In this document: positions 38,747 through 46,742 of the stretch, one piece after another
How the letters are laid out: each line of letters opens with the position of its first letter
How positions within the stretch are numbered: position 1 is the first letter of the stretch
Source of the DNA: Azolla caroliniana
Taxonomy: Eukaryota > Polypodiophyta
Direction of reading: 5' to 3'
Assembly (NCBI GenBank): GCA_043228905.1
Contig: JBHGNT010000032.1
Location: 248,001-312,000 of the forward strand
DNA length: 64,000 nt
Made by a program: the position numbers and the translations under genes
Notes under the pieces: generated by a model
What the model was told of the DNA's origin: nothing
What the model saw: the letters and a program-made list of their open reading frames with translations, nothing else
The model's database searches: none

Positions 38747-40723
38747 TTAGTGTGGATCTATAGTAATGTTTTTTGTGTTGACTAGTGAAGAGTGTAGATT
38801 TTTAGATTTAGTCCAACAAATTATTGGTTTGGGGATGTGTTGTAGTAGAGGGTCTTCTTGGAGGTTTAAGTGTAGGCTAGTAAGGGTTTCTTTTATTCCT
38901 AGATTAGGGGCTTGGTGTGTGAATTTTAGTTTAAAGATTATGGGTGTGGGGGTTTGGTTAATGGTTTTGTTTGAGAGGAGAGTTGGTCTAAGGGAATAGG
39001 GGTGTTTTTTGAATATATTGAGGATAAAGTGTGTAGGGTATCCTCGTGCTCGTAGTCTCTTAAAAAATAGTTGTTGCATTTTTAAATAACCTTGGGCTGT
39101 ACTTTCTCTAATAATGTATCTTTTAAGTTCGTTCGAGAGGAAGCTTTTTTTGACGTGGATAGGATGTGTCGAGGTGAAGGGTATGTATTGGTAAGTATTA
39201 AGTTCTTTTTGAAAACAATTAAAGTTGAAATTATTATTAGCGAGGTTTATCCAAAGGTCGAGAAAAGGAAGTTTAGTGAGAGAGGTTTGGATGGTCAGTT
39301 TAATGGAGTTTTGAGTGGTAATACTATAGAAATTTAGGTAGTCTAAGAGTTGTGTTTTCGTACCGGTCCATACACCAAAGGCATCGTCAATATATCTCGT
39401 GAAATAAAATAAATGGGGAGATGGGTTGGAATTCTCGAGGTATGACAAAAAAAGGCAAGCATATACTACGGAAAAATTGCTTCCCATGGCTGTGCCTTTA
39501 ATTTGTTGATAGATTTGGTTATTAAATTTAAGGAAGTGATATTCTAAGGTTAAGGCGCTGAGAGTATAGATGAGGTTGGCTTTTTGTTTTGAGAAATGGG
39601 GGGTAATTAGGTGTTTTAGGGCTAGTAGTCCTAGTTTTGGTGGAATACTCGGGTAGAGGGATTCTACGTCAAATGAAAAGATGAAGCTATTGGGTGGTGT
39701 CGTAAGGTTTTCTAGGGATTGTACTAAGGAGAATGAGTCTCTAAGGTATTGTTTTTGTTGTAGGAGTATGGGGAGGAGTTGGTGGTGTAGCCACTTAGAA
39801 GTTTGTTCAAATAACGAACCGTTGTAAGAACAAATAGGCCTATAGCCAATGGGTTCTTTGTGTACTTTGGGTAGGAAGTACATGGTGGGGACTCGGTATT
39901 CGTTGGATGGTTTGTGTAAGATGAATTTTATTTCTATGAGGGAGAGGGTTCCTAGGTGTTGATTCATTAAGGTTTTTAATCTATGTAGGAGTTCTTCTAA
40001 GGGGAAGGTATCTACGGGTTTGTAAGTGGATGTATCGGATAGGTGAGCTAGGGCTTTATCTAGGTATGTTTGTTTGTTTAAGACACAAACACCTACATTT
40101 TTGTCTGCGGGGAGGATGATAATGTGTTTATTGCTTTTAAGGCTTTTTAAGGCTTGTAGTAGGTGTAGTGGAATGTGTTTAGTGGGTAGGTTTGTATTAT
40201 GGAGTTTTATGGTGAGGAGATTAAGGTGTTTATGAAGTATGTCTTCTAACGGTGGGTATTGTGTAGGGGGGTTCCAAGAGGGGTTGGGTAGTTTAAAGGG
40301 GTTGTGTGGGGCGGAGGAGTCGTCTTGAAAGAAATGTCTAAGTCTAAGGGATCTACTAAGGTTATGGAATTCTTGAAGAATAGAAGTGGAGGTGGGGGGA
40401 GGGGAGGGAGGTATAAACTTAAGACCTAGGTTAAGAAGTTTAATTTCTGACTTGCTAAGGGTATGTGTAGAAAGGTTGTGGATTTTACTACTATGAGGGG
40501 GACTAAAGGGTGTTGTAAGGGGTTTCCAAAATTTATATCTAAGTTTCTTTTTACGTGTTTTTTTTGTATGTGGTCTAAAGGGGATTCTATGTGACATGTT
40601 ACCTAGCCAATTAGAGGAATCTAGGGGGGTAGAGTTACCATTAACAAAATACCACACACGTTTAGTTGGGTGTACGGCGTGTCTAAAACGTCGGTTTGAT
40701 CTTTTAGCACGCCGTACTAAACG
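38747..40723 (-). CDS. Penelope-like reverse transcriptase (no endonuclease), expressed by -1 frameshift
   Basis: Reverse transcriptase of the PLE/telomerase-related lineage. Counting from the GTG at 40657 (636 codons): PADKNVG 183-189; PKVHK 263-267; YRPICSYNG 272-280; motif A FSFDVESLYPSIP 327-339 with catalytic D330; motif B QQIKGTAMGSNFS 384-396; motif C RYIDDAFG 421-428 with D424/D425; KLPFLDL 462-468; thumb-like KRLRARGYP 533-541; and the usual PLE C-terminal block near 611-629. All catalytic aspartates are present. The protein then stops (TAA 38749-38747) where other PLEs carry GIY-YIG, so it is endonuclease-deficient. The frame is open upstream to a stop at 40789-40787, overlapping ORF1. 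The first ATG is at 40597, but the frame is reached in phase from the slippery site at 40729-40723, with a very basic stretch in between (10 Arg/Lys in 22 residues), so fusion to ORF1 is the likeliest expression route. Reinitiation at 40597 is the alternative. Confidence 0.92.
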   Translation of the reverse strand, partial: RLVRRAKRSNRRFRHAVHPTKRVWYFVNGNSTPLDSSNWLGNMSHRIPFRPHTKKTRKKKLRYKFWKPLTTPFSPPHSSKIHNLSTHTLSKSEIKLLNLGLKFIPPSPPPTSTSILQEFHNLSRSLRLRHFFQDDSSAPHNPFKLPNPSWNPPTQYPPLEDILHKHLNLLTIKLHNTNLPTKHIPLHLLQALKSLKSNKHIIILPADKNVGVCVLNKQTYLDKALAHLSDTSTYKPVDTFPLEELLHRLKTLMNQHLGTLSLIEIKFILHKPSNEYRVPTMYFLPKVHKEPIGYRPICSYNGSLFEQTSKWLHHQLLPILLQQKQYLRDSFSLVQSLENLTTPPNSFIFSFDVESLYPSIPPKLGLLALKHLITPHFSKQKANLIYTLSALTLEYHFLKFNNQIYQQIKGTAMGSNFSVVYACLFLSYLENSNPSPHLFYFTRYIDDAFGVWTGTKTQLLDYLNFYSITTQNSIKLTIQTSLTKLPFLDLWINLANNNFNFNCFQKELNTYQYIPFTSTHPIHVKKSFLSNELKRYIIRESTAQGYLKMQQLFFKRLRARGYPTHFILNIFKKHPYSLRPTLLSNKTINQTPTPIIFKLKFTHQAPNLGIKETLTSLHLNLQEDPLLQHIPKPIICWTKSKNLHSSLVNTKNITIDPH

Positions 40724-40729
40724 TTTTTT
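40672..40729 (-). promoter_or_regulatory. -1 programmed ribosomal frameshift signal (slippery heptamer plus hairpin)
   Basis: On the minus strand the final ORF1 codons are CCA AAA AAC GTT TAG, so the heptamer A AAA AAC (40729-40723) sits in the zero frame exactly as -1 frameshifting requires. A 5-nt spacer (40722-40718) follows. Then comes a hairpin: 10 bp (40717-40708 with 40681-40672) and 6 bp (40707-40702 with 40688-40683), separated by one bulged A (40682), with a 13-nt loop. Pairing is perfect apart from the bulge. A further 7-bp outer stem (40724-40718 with 40664-40658) would melt when a ribosome is on the slippery site. The ORF1 stop overlaps the stem base. Slipping -1 continues at CGT 40723 in the RT frame. 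Heptamer, spacer and stem match classical retroviral signals; activity is untested. Confidence 0.85.
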
Positions 40730-41446
40730 GGCCGGTGGAGGTTGTGAGTGGTGGGAAGTGTGATGTGAGAAGAATACATAGGGGATTTAGGGTGACTAGT
40801 TGAGGGGTGGATACAACTTGTGGATGGTTTGGTAGAGGTGGTGTAGGGAGGATGTTGGGTATGGGTTGATTGGGTGTAGTGGTTAGGGATGTAGGGGTTA
40901 AGAGAGGTGTATGAGGGGTTGGGGAAGGCTAAGGGTATTTGGGAAAATAGGGGAGGGTTTATGTTGTGATTGTGGGTAGTTTCTTTAAACCAAGGGGGGC
41001 TTAGTGTGTGTGAATAGTTGTGAGAGGGGGGGGTAGGAAAGGTATTTCTAGAATTATTAGGAGGAGTATAAAAAGAAAACGAAAGAGAAGGAGAGTTAGG
41101 GGTAGGGTGAGCGTTAGGATTTACACAGTGGGTATGGGTAGGAGGGTAAGGATGAGTATTGTTTTGGGGTTGAAGGTCTTCGGGGGAGGGATACAAGGGG
41201 GGAGCGATGAAGCTGAATGGGGTGTGTTGGGGCTGGTGGTGAATCTGATGATAGGTATCCCGCGAATGGTGGAGTGGTGTGTCCTCCTCAAGTGGCGGCT
41301 GGAGCTGATAATTGGTGGTGGTTATGTTATTAATTGCCGTCTCGTATGTTGTCCGAGAGGGAGGTTGATGTTGGAGAGGGTGAGAAAACGGTGGGGGTCG
41401 AGGCGTCGGCAGAAGAGGCTGCTGTAATTTGCAGGGCTGGTCGCAT

Positions 41447-41479
<33 letters not shown>

Positions 41480-43353
41480 TGCGGCTGAAGATCATTGTTG
41501 GGTTGGCGTTGATTTATATGTTGATGTCGATGCTGATATGAGTGCATTTGGTGTTCTCTTTCCGTCATATATCTCCAGGGCTCGTGGTGTTGCGGTTGCG
41601 GAGGCGGCGGCGGCGGCGGCTGAAAACCATTGTTAGGTTGGCCTCGGTTTTGATGCCGGTAAAGGTATACTTGTTGTTTGTTTTCAGGAGGAAATGGAGA
41701 GGAGAAGCTATGGATAGTGTTTGCTTTGGGCTGAAATGGGGCGGAAGGTATATGGCGGAGTTGTATTCGTTGGAGAAGTTCGGGTTCGTTGAAACCAATA
41801 AATTTAACTATTGGTTCGTATTGATTGGAATCTAAATTATGGCGCGGGGTAATTTCGTGTGTTGTTATGTTATAAGTGTAGAATTTTTGTCGAGGCTTGG
41901 ATGGTGGTAATGGTGGCGGCGGCGGTGGTCGAAGAGGGTGTTGTTGGCGGCGCTGGTGCGGTTGTTGTGAAGGGCCGAAAGGGCGTGTGTATTTTACAGA
42001 TTTTGGGTGGGGTTTAGGGTTTAGATTCTTAGTGAGATTGGGTTTGGGTTTCGGGTTAGGGTTATGGTTCGGTTTTGGGTTATGGTTAGGGTTAGGTTTC
42101 GGTTTAGAGTTAGGGTTAGGATTCCTATTAGAGTTTGTTTTAGGGTTGGGTTTAGTATGGTTGGGAGTAGGGTAAGGATTTTGTTTACAAGGATTACGGT
42201 GGGATTTGTGGTTAGATGTTATGTTGGGATTAAAGTTATTGTTTTTCGGGGTAGATTTAGGGATGGGGAGAGGGTTAGGGTTTGATTTTGGGATAGGGTT
42301 AGAGTTAATGTTAATAATTGCATCAAGGTGAGGATTGGATGTGGGGTCAAAGTGTAAACTTTTTTTGTTTTTGGTGATAATGGCTCGGGATGTTTGTGGG
42401 TTAGGATTTTGTTCTATAAGCTCCTCGTTTGTATCTAGATCTATTGGGAGATCTTCTATTTCGTTATCTAATTCAACATTTATATTATCAAAATCATGTG
42501 TATTATGGAGTATATCCGAGTGTTGTAACTCTCTATTGTTATTTCTAATTGTGATTGAAGTTGTTTTGAGTGTATTATTGATGTTGTTAGTAACACCAAA
42601 CTCTTGGCACTTCGTTAAAAGTTCTATAACATGTTCTTCTAACCAATGGTTAATATTGTCTGTAAAAAGGTTAGGCGCTATAAAATTTGAGACCTCTTCT
42701 AAGTGCTTAGGGTCTAGTAACTTGGTGCTAAATTCGAAGAGTTCTACTCTAACTTTATTTGGGAAATCATCTAAAAGTTTTGTGTATGTGTGAACTAACC
42801 TATCTAGGTGTAGAATATAGGTCGTCGCAAGTTCTTTGTTATATTGACTTGTGAGTGTTAAGAACTCTTGTTGTAGACTATGGTTAAGTTCATGGTGAGT
42901 TAGTTTAAGCTTAGGAGGTTGGTTTTTAAGGCTAGGTGGAAGGGAGCCATGGTTGTAGAGGTTCGAGACTCTAGTTAGTGTGTTGAATGCTTGTTTCTTG
43001 TGTCGGAAAAGCTGTTTAAATTCTGTGAACATGCGTGTTTTATATTCCTCGAGATACTTTGAGCAAAACGCATATGTTGAAGATGTTACCTTATTAGAGG
43101 ATGTAGTGTGATCGTTATCTTCAGTGTTGTCCGTTGATGATGGGATGTGGGTGATCGACGTTAGTCTACAGGGTGTGTTGGTTGGCTTTAGTTTGATTGG
43201 TGTAGGGGTTGCCGAAGTGAGTGCTACAATCGTCTCTATCGTTTGCTGAGGGCACTCGTCACTCGATGGTTGATCAAGGTCGGTTGAGGTCGAACCATTG
43301 TGGGTGCCATTCTCCGATAGTAGAGCCTCCATAGTAAAATCATGATTTTCCAT
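40717..43353 (-). CDS. PLE ORF1 protein (Pro/Asn/His-rich, Gag-like position)
   Basis: 878 codons ending in TAG at 40719-40717. No named domain is recognised. In order: a Ser/Thr-rich N terminus (1-90); a probably helical segment (about 93-255) with KYLEEYKTRMFTEFKQLF and LDRLVHTYTKLLDDFP; an acidic patch (288-315); an Asn-Pro/Lys-Pro tract (345-450); a possibly folded island (488-545); then Pro/Gln/His-rich sequence with proline runs (about 476-485, 579-585, 625-636) and an internal duplication around QPNN (573 and 617). The frame is open from the first ATG at 43353, but that codon lies in the terminal sequence of copy B; the ATG at 43332 (MEALL) is the first inside copy A. The last codons form a -1 frameshift heptamer, so most product should be ORF1 alone and a minority fused to RT. 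RNA binding or particle assembly is inference from position and composition. Confidence 0.8.
42004..42321 (-). repeat. Telomere-like repeat inside ORF1 encoding Asn-Pro/Lys-Pro tract
   Basis: The plus strand reads as degenerate (T)TTAGGG (gggttagggttatggtt, ggttagggttaggtttcgg). On the coding strand this gives AACCCT and AAACCC units, translated as the NP/KP tract at residues 345-450 of ORF1. The frame stays open throughout, so the repeat is kept as protein sequence. Confidence 0.8.
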
Positions 43354-43358
43354 ATTAA

Positions 43359-43744
43359 TAGACTATATAATGTCTTATACGAGGAGTGCGGGCACGATAC
43401 TTCTTTGGCTGTGATTAGTGTTATTTGGTTAACTATTTGAGGATTTAGGGTTTGGGTTTGAAGGTTTCGGGTATATGGGTTAACTGAGGTTTTTGGGTTA
43501 AATATCTTAAGGGTTTAGGGTTTTGTTCGGAGGGTTTAGGGCATATGGGTAAAATATCTGAGGGTTTAGGGTTTGGTAGACTATATGATGTATTGCACGA
43601 GGAAAGCGGGCACGATACTTATTTAGGCTACGACTAGTGTTATTAGGTTAACTATTCTTAGGGTTTATGGGTTTGTTCTGAGGGTTTAGGGTATATGGGT
43701 TAAAATATTCTGAGGGTTTAGGGTAGTGTGTGCAAAAGTAAAGG
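43359..43744. repeat. Diverged 218-bp tandem duplication in the 3' region, copy B
   Basis: Identical to the copy A pair at +6124, with units starting at 43359 and 43577. Confidence 0.8.
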
Positions 43745-43860
43745 TATTAAGGATTGGTAGGTTTAGGGTTTTAGTGGTAAGGGGAGATATGTTTGGAGAG
43801 GTATGATGATGAGGGTATGGGTTGGCGAGGATATAATGTGTTAGGGTTATTAGTTTAGGG
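43444..43860 (+). repeat. Interspersed TTTAGGG telomere-type heptamers, copy B
   Basis: The same eight heptamers at +6124, here in the presumed leader of copy A, about 90 to 500 nt upstream of the ORF1 start in sense direction. Confidence 0.85.
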
Positions 43861-44025
43861 TTGCGGGTATTGGGTAGGTTAAAGATTAAGGGAAAGAGGG
43901 GGGAGTGCCACGTTTTACTTAGTGGGAATGAAATAGCATATATATTATTCAAAGCACAACTAACCACAACATAAAAACAATAGACACTTGAGAAGAAAAT
44001 ATATATTAATCAAATATATATTAAT

Positions 44026-44084
44026 ATGACCTATGTAGCAAACTAGTTTCGCTCATATATGGAGCTCATCAGTGCTTAGGTCAT
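44026..44084 (-). ncRNA. Hammerhead ribozyme, type I, in copy B (upstream of ORF1)
   Basis: Identical to the copy A motif at +6124 bp, with CTGATGA at 44072-44066, GAAA at 44050-44047 and predicted cleavage between 44041 and 44040. As copy B lies upstream of copy A, cleavage here would define the 5' end of an RNA with a leader of about 690 nt before ORF1. Together with the downstream motif it would cut out 44040-37917, exactly 6124 nt. Confidence 0.9.
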
Positions 44085-44428
44085 TTTCGAGTACAAAGGT
44101 AAGTTTATATAGGTTTGTGGTAAGGGGGGTGTAAGATAAGTGGTGGACAAGAGTGATAAATGTGAAAAGAAGTGAGGAGTATGGGAGGGAGTGGTGTAAC
44201 ACGGTGATAAGGGGGCAAGATATGATTTTGTAAAGGGAGGGAGTGGGTATCATGAGTTTGATAGAGATAAGTGGGTAACTAGAGGGTATAATAATGGTGA
44301 TAAGTGGGTGACCGGAGGGTATGATAAGTGAGGGGAGGGGTGTGTATATGTGTGTGATGGTGGCTAGTACGAGGTAAAGATGTGGGTGAAAAACGAGGGG
44401 AATACGAATTTAATAGTTATGGGGAATG

Positions 44429-44806
44429 AGGAGAGAGAGAGAGAGAGATAGAGTGAGAAATTTAACTAATGAGAAGAGAGTGTGAAAAAAGGTGAGAAAA
44501 GAGAGAGGGAGAGAGAGAGAGAGAGAGAGAGAAAAGAAAAAAAAGAAAGAAAGAAAGAAGAGAGACGTAGAGAAAAGAAAAGGTAGAGAGGGAGAAAAAA
44601 GGAAAAGAAAAAAGAGGTGAGTTTTAGAGTGTAGAGAGGGAGAAAAGTAAAGGTAGAGAGAGAGGAAAAAGAAATGATTTAGAGAGGGAGAAAGGTAAAG
44701 GTAGAGAGAGAAAGAGAAGGGGAGGGAAGGAGGAGATAGAGATAGAGAAAGGGAAAGTTAAGAGAGAAGAAATGTGAAGGTAGAGAGGGAGAAGATAGGG
44801 GGAGAT
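44429..44806. repeat. GA-rich low-complexity tract, copy B
   Basis: Same tract at +6124. No length difference from copy A despite long GA runs, which normally mutate in length quickly. Confidence 0.9.
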
Positions 44807-44870
44807 CCTCACGTGGTAAATATAGGGAGATAAAACTTGTGGTTTAAAAAAATAAAAATATGGAGAGGAG

Positions 44871-46742
44871 TTAGTGTGGATCTATAGTAATGTTTTTTGT
44901 GTTGACTAGTGAAGAGTGTAGATTTTTAGATTTAGTCCAACAAATTATTGGTTTGGGGATGTGTTGTAGTAGAGGGTCTTCTTGGAGGTTTAAGTGTAGG
45001 CTAGTAAGGGTTTCTTTTATTCCTAGATTAGGGGCTTGGTGTGTGAATTTTAGTTTAAAGATTATGGGTGTGGGGGTTTGGTTAATGGTTTTGTTTGAGA
45101 GGAGAGTTGGTCTAAGGGAATAGGGGTGTTTTTTGAATATATTGAGGATAAAGTGTGTAGGGTATCCTCGTGCTCGTAGTCTCTTAAAAAATAGTTGTTG
45201 CATTTTTAAATAACCTTGGGCTGTACTTTCTCTAATAATGTATCTTTTAAGTTCGTTCGAGAGGAAGCTTTTTTTGACGTGGATAGGATGTGTCGAGGTG
45301 AAGGGTATGTATTGGTAAGTATTAAGTTCTTTTTGAAAACAATTAAAGTTGAAATTATTATTAGCGAGGTTTATCCAAAGGTCGAGAAAAGGAAGTTTAG
45401 TGAGAGAGGTTTGGATGGTCAGTTTAATGGAGTTTTGAGTGGTAATACTATAGAAATTTAGGTAGTCTAAGAGTTGTGTTTTCGTACCGGTCCATACACC
45501 AAAGGCATCGTCAATATATCTCGTGAAATAAAATAAATGGGGAGATGGGTTGGAATTCTCGAGGTATGACAAAAAAAGGCAAGCATATACTACGGAAAAA
45601 TTGCTTCCCATGGCTGTGCCTTTAATTTGTTGATAGATTTGGTTATTAAATTTAAGGAAGTGATATTCTAAGGTTAAGGCGCTGAGAGTATAGATGAGGT
45701 TGGCTTTTTGTTTTGAGAAATGGGGGGTAATTAGGTGTTTTAGGGCTAGTAGTCCTAGTTTTGGTGGAATACTCGGGTAGAGGGATTCTACGTCAAATGA
45801 AAAGATGAAGCTATTGGGTGGTGTCGTAAGGTTTTCTAGGGATTGTACTAAGGAGAATGAGTCTCTAAGGTATTGTTTTTGTTGTAGGAGTATGGGGAGG
45901 AGTTGGTGGTGTAGCCACTTAGAAGTTTGTTCAAATAACGAACCGTTGTAAGAACAAATAGGCCTATAGCCAATGGGTTCTTTGTGTACTTTGGGTAGGA
46001 AGTACATGGTGGGGACTCGGTATTCGTTGGATGGTTTGTGTAAGATGAATTTTATTTCTATGAGGGAGAGGGTTCCTAGGTGTTGATTCATTAAGGTTTT
46101 TAATCTATGTAGGAGTTCTTCTAAGGGGAAGGTATCTACGGGTTTGTAAGTGGATGTATCGGATAGGTGAGCTAGGGCTTTATCTAGGTATGTTTGTTTG
46201 TTTAAGACACAAACACCTACATTTTTGTCTGCGGGGAGGATGATAATGTGTTTATTGCTTTTAAGGCTTTTTAAGGCTTGTAGTAGGTGTAGTGGAATGT
46301 GTTTAGTGGGTAGGTTTGTATTATGGAGTTTTATGGTGAGGAGATTAAGGTGTTTATGAAGTATGTCTTCTAACGGTGGGTATTGTGTAGGGGGGTTCCA
46401 AGAGGGGTTGGGTAGTTTAAAGGGGTTGTGTGGGGCGGAGGAGTCGTCTTGAAAGAAATGTCTAAGTCTAAGGGATCTACTAAGGTTATGGAATTCTTGA
46501 AGAATAGAAGTGGAGGTGGGGGGAGGGGAGGGAGGTATAAACTTAAGACCTAGGTTAAGAAGTTTAATTTCTGACTTGCTAAGGGTATGTGTAGAAAGGT
46601 TGTGGATTTTACTACTATGAGGGGGACTAAAGGGTGTTGTAAGGGGTTTCCAAAATTTATATCTAAGTTTCTTTTTACGTGTTTTTTTTGTATGTGGTCT
46701 AAAGGGGATTCTATGTGGTCTAAAGGGGATTCTATGTGACAC
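44871..46742 (-). pseudogene. 5'-truncated Penelope-like reverse transcriptase, copy B
   Basis: The same RT as copy A from SHRIPFRPH onward, with motifs A, B and C and the C terminus intact and no stop or frameshift. The element is cut at the first residues after the RT ATG: the codon in place of ATG is GTG, contributed by satellite sequence (46742-46740), and the frame upstream reaches a stop in satellite with no ATG. A 21-bp duplication adds seven residues (RIPFRPH repeated). ORF1 and the frameshift signal are missing, so this copy has no evident way to start translation and is best seen as a truncated gene, though its coding sequence is otherwise undamaged. Confidence 0.85.
46691..46732. 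repeat. 21-bp tandem duplication at the 5' end of copy B
   Basis: Two copies of a 21-bp unit (tatgtggtctaaaggggatt plus c) followed by tatgtgac. Copy A has the unit once (40568-40588). It lies within 10 bp of the satellite junction, suggesting slippage during the last step of reverse transcription. Confidence 0.9.

Larger units (their letters stand above)
37221..43343 (-). mobile_element. Penelope-like retroelement, copy A (nearly full unit: ORF1, RT, 3' region)
   Basis: In sense order (minus strand, right to left): ORF1, an overlapping -1-frame RT gene, then a 1.5-kb 3' region with a pyrimidine-rich stretch, a hammerhead ribozyme and CCCTAAA-type repeats. The left (3') junction with satellite is at 37220-37224, where cttcgatt runs into ttccatatta instead of the satellite's cgcatg. 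The right (5') boundary is where copy B's identical 3' end starts, at 43344. The RT places it among Penelope-like elements; it ends without a GIY-YIG nuclease, so it belongs with endonuclease-deficient PLEs, known at chromosome ends in rotifers, fungi, stramenopiles and some plants. No target-site duplication is seen. Both reading frames are intact, so the copy may be young. Only about 12 nt of its own sequence precede the internal ATG at 43332, so its 5' leader is supplied by copy B. Confidence 0.9.
43354..44870 (-). other. 3' region of copy B serving as 5' leader of copy A
   Basis: Same content as 37230-38746 at +6124. Because ORF1 starts right at its end, any transcript reading into copy A from the right has this as its leader. 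It must also hold the promoter if the element is transcribed from its own DNA, but I see no motif clear enough to annotate. Confidence 0.75.
43344..46741 (-). mobile_element. Penelope-like retroelement, copy B (5'-truncated; acts as upstream pseudo-LTR)
   Basis: This copy repeats 37220-40595 at a constant +6124 offset and includes the RT coding region, the whole 3' region and the second hammerhead. It lacks ORF1, the frameshift signal and the natural RT start. Its 5' end lies in a 21-bp tandem duplication and joins satellite at 46739-46741 (shared aca). Lying directly upstream of copy A in the same orientation, it matches the tandem partial-plus-full arrangement typical of PLE insertions, in which the upstream fragment supplies leader and possibly promoter. 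I could not identify a promoter. Confidence 0.9.

Noticed and set aside
38766-39337. Plus-strand frames opposite the RT gene (also 44890-45461)
   Set aside because: Antisense shadows of a clear reverse transcriptase.
38747-40657. Possible GIY-YIG endonuclease in the element
   Set aside because: Nothing follows the RT C-terminal block before the stop, and no GIY-YIG-like motif is visible in ORF1 or the RT N terminus.
41020-42793. Several plus-strand frames opposite ORF1, rich in Arg, Gly, Ala or Val
   Set aside because: Antisense shadows of proline- and asparagine-rich ORF1 codons.
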